The notes under the pieces are model-generated. The model saw only the letters and a list, made by a program, of their open reading frames with translations. It was not told the DNA's origin and made no database searches. DNA of 64,000 nt, taken from contig JAETXT010000012.1 in the NCBI GenBank assembly GCA_019188255.1, positions 434,001-498,000 of the forward strand. Reading direction: 5' to 3'. Origin of the DNA: Verticillium longisporum. Taxonomy: Eukaryota; Ascomycota; Sordariomycetes; Glomerellales; Plectosphaerellaceae. Of this stretch, positions 34,954 through 46,723 are shown piece by piece. Positions within the stretch are counted from its first letter, which is position 1; each line of letters begins with the position of its first letter. The translations under genes were made by a program, and so were the position numbers.

Positions 34954-36429
34954 CTAGCAACTACCCTCCTCGCCCAAGCCAATCTCGGTCGCAGCCAGGA
35001 GGAACTCCATGAAGCCAGCACCGGTCTCAAGAGCGTTCTGGTGGTAAATCTCGCTCGTGGGGTAGAAAGCGCAGCTGGCCGCCGTGTTGCCGAAGCCGAA
35101 CTCGAGGCAGTAGCCGTGAAGCTTGTTGAGGCTGGGGTCGATCTGGTGGCGGGCCCAGGCATAGTCATCCGAGGCACCGGAGGTAGGGTACAGGTACGCG
35201 GCGGACATGGCCTCGTAGTGGCGACCAGTGGCGGCGTCCATGGCGTTGACAGAACGCATGGCGGCGAACGCCTTGTCGGACCAGTCCTTCTGCGTGATGT
35301 ACTCGCCGTAGACGGCGCCGCTCTGAGGGTCGTCGGGCATCAGGCCGCGGACCTTGTCGTAGGTCGAGTTCAGGAAGTTCTGCTCGGGGTGACGGCTCTG
35401 AAGCTCATCGATTCCGCTTGCGTACAGCCTATGTTCGGCTTGATTAGCAAAACAAGCACATTCTCAGAGGGACGATTTAGAGTAGACACTCACAGAACAC
35501 CAGCATAGGCGTGGACATCCATGTACCAACGCAAGTTCTCGTGCTCATCCATGACCCACTTGATCGCCTGGGTCTCGGCCTCGGAGAAGGCGGACGCGCC
35601 CTGGTAGGTCTGGGCACGAGGGTTCTTCGAGGCGACATTGGGGCCGACCTCGGGGTGGAACTTGTTCAGGAAGTCAAAGACAACATCAAAGTTACGGTTC
35701 AGGTCAACGCCAACGGAGGCAGGGTTGCCAGCAACGGCGGCCGCGGGGTTGCGGTTCTTCCTCCAGCAAGTGTTGGTGCTCTGGTCCCAAGCGACACCGT
35801 CAGGGTTGCTCTGTAAGTCATCCGGTTAGATCCAAATTGGAGTATCACAGCGCACGGAATTGCTCTAGGACGGCATTGGCTTACAAGAGGGGTGAAGACG
35901 ATACCCGCGGCAAGGGCACGACGCACGTCGCAGTTGGTGTAAGTGCGACCACCGTACTGTAGGCCGGTGTTGTGCTTGTTGGCATACAGCAGATCCGAGA
36001 TGAAGTAGATGATGTTGTCGGAGGAGCCGCGCTCACGGGCGTGAATGGCGCCGTTGAAGTAGACGTGGTAGCTGGAAGAGCAGTTCTTCTGGCCACCGAC
36101 CTTGGCACCAACAATCTCGGCGCCCTCGTACGTCTTGACGGGTGCGACGAAGGACTCGAGATCGTACTCGTCGACGAGAGCCTGGACGGCAGCCGTGATC
36201 TCGCCGACATTGAGGAGGGTCTCGAGGTTGGTGCCGGGGGCTGAGTGCCGAGACCGCGGGGAACGGTGCCGTTCGCGAACCGGTTGCCAGTGCCAATGGC
36301 CAGGCCTGTGTTTCCGGTCTGGCGCTTGACAACGGCCTCGCCACCATTGGCAAGTTCCTCGGGAAGGATGCAGGCCTCGGTGAGAAGGGCGAGCGAGGCG
36401 ATGGCGCCGGCGGTGGTGAAGGTCTTCAT
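34954..36429 (-). CDS. Secreted M14 zinc carboxypeptidase with a frameshift
   Basis: Metallocarboxypeptidase that removes C-terminal residues from extracellular peptides. Exons are 36429-35885, 35810-35494 and 35428-34954 (introns 74 and 65 bp). A signal peptide (MKTFTTAGAIASLALLTEA) is followed by a propeptide-like KRQ site. The catalytic domain has the zinc motif HARERGSSDN (H-x-x-E at about residue 130), SNPDGVAWD, VDLNRNFD, the third zinc ligand in MDVHAYAG, YPTSGASDDYAWARH and the catalytic Glu in LEFGFGN. The frame must shift by one base near 36240 (CACTCAGCCCCCGG), between GLGTQ and PGTNLETLL; with that base all exon phases agree and give about 445 aa. No usable intron explains it. The site is a C5 run, so an assembly deletion is plausible. 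Confidence 0.88.
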
Positions 36430-38268
36430 GGTGGGCAGCGGTTCTGAACAGGAAGACACTGGTGGGACGAGGAACGAATCAACAGATCAACGGGCCAGGA
36501 CGGGCAGCGCCGAGATCCATTGTAGCGGATCGGTCCTTCTTATACACGTGCTGGGGAGACACAGACGATCGTATGCCAAAGGTTCATTTCAGTGGCGATC
36601 CTCCCCGTTTGTTGGCATGCAGGCCCAGTGGCATCTACGGCAGCCCGTAGCGTCGCACGAAGAGTGATCTCAGAGGGCGGCCTGGCGACAGGGCGACAGA
36701 CCGGCGACGGCTACCGTAGGTCTGACAAGGTTAATTGGGTCTGCCGAGCCAGGCTTGTTGACTAGAACTCATCACTGGCGTCACCGTACCGTATGGCGTT
36801 TCTGTTTCGGGCAGCTCGATAGCTATGGAGCAGTTCAAGGTCGTATGGGCGGGTGTTGGCGACGTGCAGGCTCCCCCTTGCTGGGCAGAATCCAGAATGC
36901 GCGCATCGCGGAATTACATTGCAGCTGCTGGACCCAGTCGCGTCCCGTGCCCTGCAATCTGCTCCACGCCCGCGTGTCCTAGCCTTGAGATGCGGGGATC
37001 AAGTGCCGTTTCGGGCAGGTCGTTGTGCTTCTCCATCTCTACAGGGGTTCACGAAGAATCAGCTCGATAGTGTGGTGTCGAGGCAGTCGTTGCCTATGCA
37101 GGTGGAATACGACGAGTCAATGGCCAACAAAAAGAGCAGCTCTTCTGTCTTTGCAACAGGAATGCCGGGCATGGGCGATGAGCAGTGTAAATCGACTCTT
37201 CATCTCATGGCTGATCAGCAGCCATGGAGCGCCGTCGAAGACTGGGCAAGCACAGGCCAAAGTCAATTTGCACAGCATGTCTTCGTCTCGGTGCCTTGCC
37301 GAAGGTACTTCACTGGGCTCCATGAACAACTCATCTCCTCCGCCCAGCCTCCGATAAGGATGTTCTTCAGAGCTTCCATTTCAGTGGCCCGCTTCCTACC
37401 AGGAACTTCCTAGCCCACATCATGCAACCAAGATAAGGCCCCGGCCACCTCCAAGAACTTCGATTGGATGGTGTGTCAGGCACCAGGGGAGAAGGCGACC
37501 TCGTCAAAGTCAGGCAGGTAGGCTTGATACACCGGTGCTCCCGAGATGCAAAGCTCAAGTTCCCGTGCCGCCTATTGCTAGGTCTTTGGGGAAGAGCTAT
37601 GACAGGTCGCCATCTCGCCCTAACGAGGATCGGAACCCTGCCAACGATCTGCACCGTGTGTGCCATGTGAAATCGTGCGAGGGTGTCAGGGCGCGAATAG
37701 ATGTCTCACTGGCAAAGTTCTGCCAGTTCCACGCGCCACATCTCATGTACTTGGGAAAGACCTCATAGGCACATCACGACGATATCGATTGAAAACCCTA
37801 GCGGAGGTGGTTGTATGTGCTCTGTATTTCGGTGACGGCGACGCGGTGTGGCCAACTCTGGTGCGACTAGGCATTGATGCTCGAATCTTGTGGATAGCAT
37901 AGCAGCACTCCGTCGTAGTGAGTGGCACATGGCGTTGTCGTCGATTTCAAACGAGCCGGCCTTCCCGGGATCTTTGTCTGTCCGGTTTGCCATTTCCGCA
38001 CACGTTGTGGTTGCAATCCATGAACGCAATCGAGCGCCCGATCATGCTGGCCTCCACAAAACCCATCTCGCCCAAGTATCTGGAGGTGCCGCAGCACGAA
38101 TCGATAAACCGAATTCCAATTTCGTCACTGCTCATTTGTTAGCAAGAACACTGAGAAGTAGGCTGTTTGGGCGCACATCATTATGATCAGAGCGAGCCCC
38201 GGGCCTGATGAGTACAATCCGGGGCTCGCTTCCCTCTCTACAAGCCATCCCGTTTCACGAAGAGCTGT
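36430..38268. other. Gene-free interval
   Basis: About 1.8 kb between the M14 start and the 3' end of the Alb1-like gene. Several open frames exist on both strands (for example 36853-37413 +) but they overlap one another, lack domains and have no consistent splice structure. I call no gene. Confidence 0.5.
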
Positions 38269-38767
38269 TCAAGCGATATCATCGACCTCCATATCCGCTG
38301 TTGTCGCAGCAGCCTTCTTCCCCTTCTTCGACTTCTTCGATTTCTTGGACGTCTTGGGCTCGACAGCATCTGAAGTATTCGAGTCAGCAAGCGCGCAACA
38401 TGTCCGATCAGAGAACAATCCCACCCTCCATCTCAACCTCGGCTTCTTCCTCCGCATCCTCCGCATCAACATATTCCTCGTCCGCCTCTTCGTCCTCGTC
38501 CGCGCCCTCAACTTCCCCTTGTTCCTCCCGCCTCTTCGCAGCGTGTGCCAGTGCCTTCTCGACCTTGCGCGCCTTCTTGCGGCTCAGTGCTGCCTGGGGT
38601 CCGCTGTTGGGAAGTAGTCCAGGGCGGGCGCCGCGCCTGACATCGCGCTTTGCGACGCGGTTCGCATTGGCGAGAGCAACGCGCGCCTGCTGGGTTTTGG
38701 CCTTGCGGGCTTTGGCGTGTGCGTGTGGGCGGGAGGTGCCTGCGAGGTTCTTGGCGGAGGGAGCCAT
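38269..38767 (-). CDS. Alb1-like 60S ribosome-biogenesis factor, 147 aa
   Basis: Small basic nucleolar protein. Exons are 38767-38425 and 38369-38269 with a 55-bp intron; the frame closes at TGA. The N-terminal half is rich in Lys/Arg/Ala (RPHAHAKARKAKTQQARVAL), the middle has SGPQAALSRKKARKVEKAL followed by AHAAKRREEQ, resembling the Alb1 signature LSKKRAKKIERNLKYAEQRK. Then comes an acidic segment (EGADEDEEADEEYVDAEDAE) and a Lys-rich end (KTSKKSKKSKKGKKAAA). In yeast Alb1 acts with Arx1 in late 60S export; that role is transferred here by resemblance. An unrelated nucleolar basic/acidic protein is the alternative. Confidence 0.72.
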
Positions 38768-39826
38768 GGCGTCGGGTGATTTATGAGTAAAGGTTTTCGA
38801 GTGGTCTCATCGACAGAGAAGGGTGATCGCGACGTCGAAGAGCCTAGTGATAGAAGTTGAGGAGATTCAGAAAGTCGATGTGTCGGTATGGATGGCGGGG
38901 GGAGAAGAATCGAATGGGAAACTTTTTAGTGGAGCTGATAAGCAAATTGTAGGCATCTCCGATAAGCCTCACCGAGCTCACCGATCGGCAACCAAGAGAA
39001 GCCGTGGCAAGGTGAGAAGGACCTTGTACAGAACTCAAGCGACATGACGGCCGGTGTTGTACGTTTCTCGGGGCTCAAAGTCTCGGTACTACACGAAGTC
39101 AGAAACTGCAGTAGATGTGGCATAACTGCGGGCAGCCACTGCACAGCGAGGCATGATAGTCGGCTCACTTTCTGATCACTCAAATTGCCAGTGGCATCTG
39201 TCCAAAGGTCCTCAACTGCACGGAATTCGAGGCCACACCCCGTAATCGCTCTCAGTTCCCAATCACCTTGATTGCGTCGGCATGTTCGCATGGATGCGAG
39301 ACCATGATGCGATTGGCGCAGAAGATGCGCATCCCACGGTGGCGGAAGGTGGGTGGGATCAGGCACCCGAGCAACTTATTAAGGGTGGCTTGTCAGGGGG
39401 TATTGAACTTTGCTTGGCCTGCAGTATGCCATGTCCGTAGGTTTGTACTCGTGGCCCTTTTTGGATAAAATGTCAGCATTCAATTCCGACTGTTGATTGT
39501 CGACGTCGCAGCCGGAGGCTTTTCTTGCTGGCCATTCGAGGGACGCTTGAATGGCATCTATTAAAAGTTTCAACGTCGACCAGAATGGCGGCCAAGACAG
39601 CGCGTCACTGTAACTCTAAGCGGCTTGTACAACCTATGAAACCAACGATCGTTTTGCGCGAGCCTGCTTCCGCTACGGCAGCTATCCCTGCCGGATCATC
39701 CGACAGAGTTGTTGCTCAGTCCAGACAATAGAACATATAGTGCGCGGCCAGTCCGGCCACGGCCGTTCCGTTCTTCTGAGGTCCGATTTCCTCCTTCTCA
39801 GCCAATGTCACTCCTTTATTGTCACA
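38768..39826. other. Gene-free divergent interval
   Basis: About 1.1 kb between the Alb1-like gene (-) and the GH17 pseudogene (+). No gene, tRNA or repeat recognised. Confidence 0.6.
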
Positions 39827-40892
39827 ATGTATTTTACTAGTCTCTCGTTATTGTCCTTCCTGGCCCTCAGCGTAGTGGGCCAGGAGTTACCCCAAGGTGT
39901 CTTGGGATTTAACTCTGGAGCCACGAAAGCTGATTCGAAAGCGAAAGTTGAGTCCGACTTTGAGGATGAGTTCAAGACAGCCCAAGGACTCCGCGGTTCC
40001 CCTGGTCTTTTCAACAGCGTGCGCCTGTACACCATGGTTCAAGCGGGAACCACGAACAACCCCATCTCGGCCTTTCCAGCGGCTCTTAAAACCAACACTT
40101 CGATGCTTCTCGGAATTGGTGTTCCGGCACCAACTCAATCGACCAAGAGATCGCTGCCATGAACAGCGCCATCGAACAATATGGCCAGCGGTTTGCCGAC
40201 CTTGTGGTGGCTATCTCCGTTGGAAGTGAGGACATGTACCGTCTTTCCGAAAGCGGCGTCGCCAACAATGCTGGGTTGGGACAGGGCCCCGACACCATTG
40301 TGCGCTTCATTCGCGAAGTCCGTTCCGCCATCAATGGAACGATCTTGGGAAACAAGCCCATCGGTCATGTGGACTCGTGGAGCGCATGGGCAAACAGAAG
40401 CAACACCGACGTCATTGACGAAGTTGATTAGATTGGAACCGACGTGTACACCTATTACGAGGCCGACAGAGGAAACGGATTCAGCAACACAACAGCTGTT
40501 TTCGACGACATATACAACCAGACTTTCACCTTCGCCGGCAACAAACCTGTCTGGGTCACCGAGACTGGGTACCCTGTGTCTGGTCCCAACTCTGGGGAGG
40601 CTATTGCCAGTGTGTCTATTGCGGCACAATACTGGCAGCTCATTGGATGTGACAGGCTATTCGGAAGAGTGAACACTTGGTGTATAACATCAGGGACTCC
40701 AACCCGGCGATTACGGAGAAGTTTGGGATCACAGAGAACCTCAAAACAACGGCCAGGTTCAATTTGACTTGTGCCGCTGACAGTGGTGCCCCCGCCCCTG
40801 TCAACGTGGGTTCTGGAGCGGCTTCTTCTCATGGTGGTGAGGTTCTGCTTGCTGTGAGCATGGCTTTTATCGGCTTGTCATTCACACTGTAG
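39827..40892 (+). pseudogene. GH17 beta-1,3-glucanase-type cell-wall protein, broken
   Basis: Remnant of a GPI-anchored glucan endo-1,3-beta-glucosidase-like protein. It has a signal peptide ([19 protein letters not shown]), then [55 protein letters not shown] (acid/base-Glu region), PIGHVDSWSAW, KPVWVTETGYPVSG (nucleophile-Glu region) and a Ser/Gly tail ending in a hydrophobic GPI-type stretch (LLAVSMAFIGLSFTL). Three lesions break it: a one-base deletion near 40116 (before [12 protein letters not shown]), an in-frame TAG at 40429-40431 where an aromatic residue is usual, and a one-base deletion near 40680 inside an NTWWYN-type motif. Homology continues past each lesion, so the full original gene is visible. 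Confidence 0.87.
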
Positions 40893-41488
40893 CAGTAATA
40901 GTCGAGCTGCTGAGGCTGGTAGTCTGGTTCTCATGCCTTTTTGAATCCGTACTTGTTTTAAGAAAAGCGTTTCTGACTCTACCGCTGCATGGCCGCACGC
41001 AGTGGTGTCCAAATCAACCTTCACATGCTGGCTTGAGTGAGCGCCTCTCAACTATTGGTCATTTTGGGCTTACTCCATGAGATTAAGAAAGTCGACAGTA
41101 CATGTAGGGTGGTCAAGTTTCCTCAGAACAATCGTGGACGACCAGCAGGTCTACATCTTGGCAAAACTGTTTAATTGTTCTTTCCCTCTATCTCCTTTGA
41201 AGCATACGTACCTAAGGTAAGGTCCTCGTGACAAGAAGAGCACACGAGACACAACGACTACGACCAAAAACGCGAAGTCGGTCGCGCACCTGATAGGGGT
41301 TGGTGCAGTCGGGAGTCAGCGATGCGCATGATGATTGGCAGGAGCTCGAAAGCATGTTCACGGGTCACGGGATCTGACGCCTGTTACACAGCCTGCTTGG
41401 GTTGGAATAAACATTGTCATGGTGGTGCGATCACCCCGCTTTTAGTGCTCTTCTTTCATCAGTAGAAGAAGCCGAAAGACCAGTACCT
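40893..41488. other. Intergenic region before the NLR-like gene
   Basis: About 600 bp. A short upstream frame (ATG at 41419, eight codons) precedes the chosen start of the NLR-like gene. No repeat or other gene is seen. Confidence 0.5.
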
Positions 41489-44400
41489 ATGGAGTTGTCG
41501 CGCAGCATCTCGCGATCCGAGCCTCTCAAGCCGGAGATACGTCTCATGAGCGCTATCAGCAATTTCGAAGCGGCTCTTGAGACTTCAGATCTCAGAAAGC
41601 ATAAAGCCACGTTCAAAAACCTACGGACCAGCTCGCCCACTGCTCATGACATCGTTCGACTTACCGAAGAGATCAATCGAGACGGCCAGCGCTTACACAG
41701 GAGCTGGGGGCCCTATGGTACAAGACTCCTTAATGTCTTTGAACAAATCCACACCTTCACCAAAGTAGGCGACATATTGATCGGCGGATCTCAAAATATG
41801 ATAGCAAGCAGCGTTTGGGCTGCCGTACGTCTTTCTCTCCAGTTAGCTATCGGACATCTGTATTTCTTCGAAAAAGTATCCGCCCTGCTCATAATTGGCA
41901 AGATGGTAACAGTCCAAACCAGCTTGTTCCAATTATACCCAACCTGCCAGGTCCTCAATGGATTCCTCTGCGAGTACCTCATCGTCATCGTGAAGATGTG
42001 CCAGAACGTTGCTATCTTCATGAACCACTCCTATGTATCGAAAATATGGTCATCATTTACAAAATCGTTTGACAAAGAGTTCAAAACGTTTGAAGACGAC
42101 ATCCGATGTTCGGCGACCCTGATAAACGACCAATGGAGAGTTCTTCTGACACAGACTCAGCAGGGCCTTGAATCACAAAGTAGCAGCAACTTAGGCGTCA
42201 GCATGTCGATAAGACGCACACTCTCCAGGGCGGCAGCGAACGACAACCAGATTCAAATCTTCGAGGCGCTTCGTCGTTTATCGCCGCATCAAGATGACTT
42301 TACCAACACTTGGCGACGCCAACGCAGAAAGGGTACATGCAAATGGATCTTGGGCCACCCAGACTACCAGTTCTGGAAAGAGCCCCGGCATGACCCCCCC
42401 AAATTGCTGTGGATTTCGGGACATTTGGGTAGCGGAAAAACGGTTCTGATGGCGAATATCGTGGCCGACTTGGCCGGTAGTCCAAAAACAAAGGAATTGC
42501 AGATACAGAACCAGGACCAACTGTTTCTTGCTTCATTCTTCTGCCACTACGACGACAAGAGAACATTGAATGCAGATACAATCATCAGAAGTATCACTGC
42601 CCAGTTCTTGTATATCCTACAAAGCGCTGGGAAACTCAAGAGTCCCCGGCAGCTTGAGAGGTTTGCATGGGACACCCAATCAGCCGTGGACTGCGCCTCA
42701 CGACTGCTACCGCGTAATGAACATTACTACATTGTTCTTGATGCGATTGATGAGTGCGACGATGCACATTTCAATGAACTCATCGAAGCATTTCAGAACT
42801 TGCGAGAATCCTTGAAAGTTCACTTATGCATCTCTTCTCAAAGCCAGTACACCACTCGATAGGAAACCCTTGTGAATCTTCTGGGAATCGAACTTAAGAA
42901 CATCAAGGAGATCAAGATGAATACTTCTGCTCAACAAGATGAGCTTTCTGAATTCATTGCAGCGGATATTGACCGTCGCAAACACATCAAGGTTCTCAAT
43001 CCCTAACAGCAAACTCTGCTGAAAGACGCGTTAGTGACCGGCGCGCAAGGCATGTACCTATGGGCTGTTCTGCAGCTCGAGGCTCTTCTACCTCGCTATG
43101 GTCCTGTCGTCATCTCTGACGCGGATATTTTGGTCTCGCTACAAAACCTTCCAACTACACTTGACGACGCCATCGAACGTGCTCTGGCTAGGATCCGTGA
43201 CATCCGGTACGGCTCCAAAATCTTCCAAGTGGTCTCGGGAGCTGCTAGACCCTTGACAACAAGAGAGCTTGCCGTCGCTCTGAACATAAAGCCAGGCGAT
43301 ACTCACTGGGACACATCGACATTAGCTAGTAATCCTGACAGTACCGTCCACGCGTGCGGCGGCGGTCTCCTAGAAATCGACGAAGAGCAGGGGACGGTAC
43401 ACTGGATTCACCATAGTATCCTTCAGCATCTTCTCAGTCCTGCAAAATCAGCTGTAGACGATCCTGGTGTGTGTTATCACTTCATTAACTCAGCTGCTCA
43501 AGAGTTGATGGGTGAGTTGTGTGTCACCTACCTGTTCTTGGACTGTCACAACCAAAACGGCGTTTCCATGCCAACAAAACACTTTTTGGGGGCTGCGCAA
43601 GCAGCATCTACGATTGCCTCGGCGGCCACTGTTGGAACGACTTCTCGGTCAAGCTCCTTTTTCAGCCGACTCGTATCGAAACAGACGCCTTCCACTGTCT
43701 CCACTGATTTCCTGAGAGCGCTGCAAAATCTTGAAACACGGCCAAACTATCGTCAGGATGATGTCAAATCCTTCTCCGAGTACGCCGATGCTTTCTGGAT
43801 CAGACACTCAGCTCTGATACCTGCGAATTCTGACTCTACGTCTCGATTGCTCCCGTTATATACCGACATGCTCAAAGAGAAGCGATCCTCAGTCCTTCGA
43901 CCTTGGAGTTGGCCAAGTAAAGACGCGCTTTGGTACCCAGGTGGGCCCAGAAACGACTGGTTCACCTTGGATATCATGCGGTGGTGCAGCATCCATAAAC
44001 ACTACGGGATTGCAATGGCATGTCTGCGCGCAGGCGAGCAACATTATGCTAGGATCTTTGTCGCGTTGAACAATGCTCGGAATGCTCGGACGCTCGACAT
44101 TCATATTTCATACGGTGAAGAAAATGATCTCCTCGGCTTCTCAAAGCTTCTGTCTGTGGATACGGCGCTTAAAATCGATATGCCAAAAGTCTGGACGCAA
44201 ATCATCGAAGCACCCTCGGGGAGCTTCGATACGGAAGGAAACGCCTCCATATTTAATTCTCGGCACTTGAACAGCTCGGTCTGTGTATCGAGTCACGGAG
44301 AGATTCTGACACCGCTTCAATTGGCTATGACGGTTCAATGCCATCCAAAAATCATAGAACTGCTCATATCGTGTAGGGCAGATCCGTATTATCCGCTGGA

Positions 44401-44926
44401 TACTGAAGGGACGTCTCTCGAACTGAGTCTGGACAGCGACCATGGAAAACATTCGCCGTTGGTGATCGCTGTGGAGGCGAACTGGACTCCTGGCGTCGTC
44501 GCAGTCCTGGGCCAAGAGAATTACTCACCGGACCAATGGTATAGAGCGTCCCGCTGCCGAACAGCTCTGGACCTCCGCTGGCATGGCGGCGGAACTTTGC
44601 TAGGGCTTTCCATCGAGAACGACAACTTCGATATATTCCATCTTCTTGTCCGTCATTTCGCACCTGTGAACGATTGGTATCGAAATCAAAAAGCGGGCGC
44701 AAGCAGAGTTCTCAGACTTCGAAGATGGCCTCTTTTTGAAGTTGCTTGTACGAAGGATCCTCGCTGGCTGCAAGAGCTCCTGGGGGCGAATGTCGATGTA
44801 GAAATGCTCGTAAGCGGGCTGACGGCGTTGCAGACTGTTCTCATGTGGCGGAAGGATCTACTCACAAGCCAGGATGGTGGCAAGATCGTCGCTTTGTTGA
44901 TTAATGCAGGTTGTCCGGACTATTAG
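41489..44926 (+). pseudogene. NACHT-type STAND receptor (fungal NLR-like) with two in-frame stops
   Basis: A single frame of 1146 codons encodes a fungal STAND protein but carries TAG at 42860-42862 and TAA at 43004-43006. Domains in order: an N-terminal helical region like DUF7708 (GSQNMIASSVWAAVRLSLQL); the NACHT ATPase with Walker A in WISGHLGSGKTVLMANIV and Walker B in HYYIVLDAIDECDD; a C-terminal NACHT arm (VTGAQGMYLWAVLQLEALLP, LPTTLDDAIERALARIRD); and a long tail with degenerate ankyrin-like units (TPLQLAMTVQCHPKIIELLI). Coding character persists between the stops (NLLGIELKNIKEIKMNTSAQ). Both stops fit C-to-T or G-to-A changes, as from CAG/TGG and CAA. No intron keeping frame removes both. 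Start at MELSRSISRS is the first in-frame ATG; it could be further in. Confidence 0.85.
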
Positions 44927-45103
44927 GAAGCGGTTTAAGGTATGACTAGACAGCCAATCATCTTAAGAAATATTCTAAAAGAGGAATGTTGTGGTATTAA
45001 AATGAGAGTGAAGTATGAATTCAGTGCTGGTGATGATCTCCTCTTCCCCCCTCGACACCCTTGTTGACATGCCGCAGCAGTCTTCCTCGCCAGACGGCTA
45101 ATT

Positions 45104-46723
45104 TCAAGCAGCAGCAGCAGGCGCAGCCTTCTCAGGCTCAGAGCTGTGGGCCGAGGTACCCGCCAGACCGGCATGAGGGTCCTGACCCGTCAAGATGTCG
45201 GACACGTGGCGCGTGACCTCGACATAGTCGTAGGCAAACTCGCCGCACTGCACATCATCAAGACCAAGCTCCTCCTCATCAATGTTCACGCGAAGGCTGA
45301 GGCCGGGGATGAGGTTCAAGACGAAGCAGATGAGGCAGGTCATGACGAAGCACCAGGCGATGCCGGCGACGGTGCCAGCGAGCTGGTAGCCAAACTGGAC
45401 GTAGTTCTGCTGGATCCAGCCGCCGTCAATCTCGGTCGCGCCGTCGAGGGCGGCCATGTAGTCACTGGGCACGGTTTAGCAGGGAGGTCACAGAGGAAGA
45501 CTCGGAGGCGAGGGGAACTTACGCAGCGAAGATGCCGGTCAGCAGGTTGCCGACAATGCCACCGGCACCGTGGACGGCGAAAACGTCGAGGGCCTCGTCG
45601 ATGCCAACGAAGAACTTGAGCTTGGTGGCAAAGTTGCACGCAGCTCCGCCCACAATGCCAAAGACGGGGACGGACCAGATGGGAACGTAGCCTGCGGCAG
45701 GGGTGATGACGACGAGGCCAGAGATGGCACCAGAGCAGAAGCCAATGGTAGACCACTTCTTCTCCAGGCGGTAGTCGAGTAGGACCCAGGTCAGGCCGGA
45801 GATGCAGGCGGCCAGGTTGGTGACGAAGAGGACGACGGGCGTGCGAATGTTCGAAGCGAGGGTCGAGCCACCGTTGAAGCCAAACCAGCCCACCCAGAGG
45901 AAGACGGTGCCGAGCAAGACATTCGTAACGTTGTGGGGCCTGTAGGGGAGGCCGTGAAGACGGTCGTAGCCGGATCGCTTTCCGAGCATGAGCGAGTAGG
46001 CCACGGCTGCGACACCAGAGTTGATGTGGACAGGAGTGCCACCGGCGAAGTCGAGAGAGCCGAGCTCGAGGAGCCAGCCGTTGGCGTTCCATGTCCAGTA
46101 GGCGATGGGGTCGTACACAACAGTGGCCCAAATGAAGACGAAGACCATGGCAGGGAGGATGCGACCGCGGTCGGCGATGGCACCGATGGCAATGGCGGGA
46201 CTGCGACCTGTTAGAAACGAGATTGCAAGACGCGCCAGGGAGACACTCACGTAATGGCAGCAAAGAGACCTTGGTAGATTGCGAACATGATCTCTGGGAT
46301 GGCGCCAACTGGCTGGGCGACGACATTACGGAAGCCGATATAGTCCATGTTGCCGAGGAAAGCGTTGCCCGTTTGCGAGAAGGTCAAGGAATAGCCCCAA
46401 AAGAACCATTGTACTGTCGCGACGCTATGCGCGAGCATGATCATGAGCATGAGCGAGAGTGCCGACTTTCGCCGGGCGAGACCGGCATAGAAAAAGCCGA
46501 CACCGGGGATCATGAGCAGAACGAGGGCGGAGGAGGTGCACATCCAAGCAATGTCACCAGACTAGAGGAACAGAACAGTCAGCACAGCGCCATATCTGCA
46601 GAACGTGGGTTGTCGTCTGCTCACCTCGTACCAGACGTTCATGTTGGCAACGCCAGCTGAGGTGCCATCGTCGGCCGCCCCCTCAGTGCCGTTGTAGGCC
46701 TCGGTGTAGAGGCCAGCAGACAT
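45104..46723 (-). CDS. Ammonium transporter (Amt/Mep family), 482 aa
   Basis: Plasma-membrane ammonium permease for nitrogen scavenging. Exons are 46723-46625, 46561-46251, 46200-45523 and 45464-45104 (introns 63, 50 and 58 bp), closing at TGA. Eleven membrane spans are expected. Hallmarks: SGDIAWMCTSSALVLLMIPG (substrate vestibule Trp region), FFYAGLARRKSALS, the Amt signature FAGGTPVHINSGVAAVAYSL with the first pore histidine, LGTVFLWVGWFGFNGGS, and VFAVHGAGGIVGNLLTG with the second pore histidine. The C-terminal tail includes the regulatory stretch GLDDVQCGEFAYD, needed in the family for trimer cross-talk, then a Ser/Ala-rich end. Nitrogen-catabolite (GATA-factor) control is typical but was not proven here. 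Confidence 0.95.

Noticed and set aside
36229..36290. Possible intron explaining the M14 frame break
   Set aside because: The only phase-compatible GT-AG pair would be 14 bases long, far too short to splice.
36853..37413. 186-codon plus-strand frame
   Set aside because: Overlaps other frames on both strands, starts at a non-ATG and has no recognisable feature.
42847..43009. Possible intron removing both stops of the NLR-like gene
   Set aside because: The weak GTACAC donor and the TAACAG acceptor give incompatible phases, and the skipped part has clear NACHT-like coding character.
45340..46326. 328-codon minus-strand frame inside the ammonium transporter locus
   Set aside because: Arg/Pro/His-rich shadow frame of the transporter exons; the spliced Amt model explains the region.
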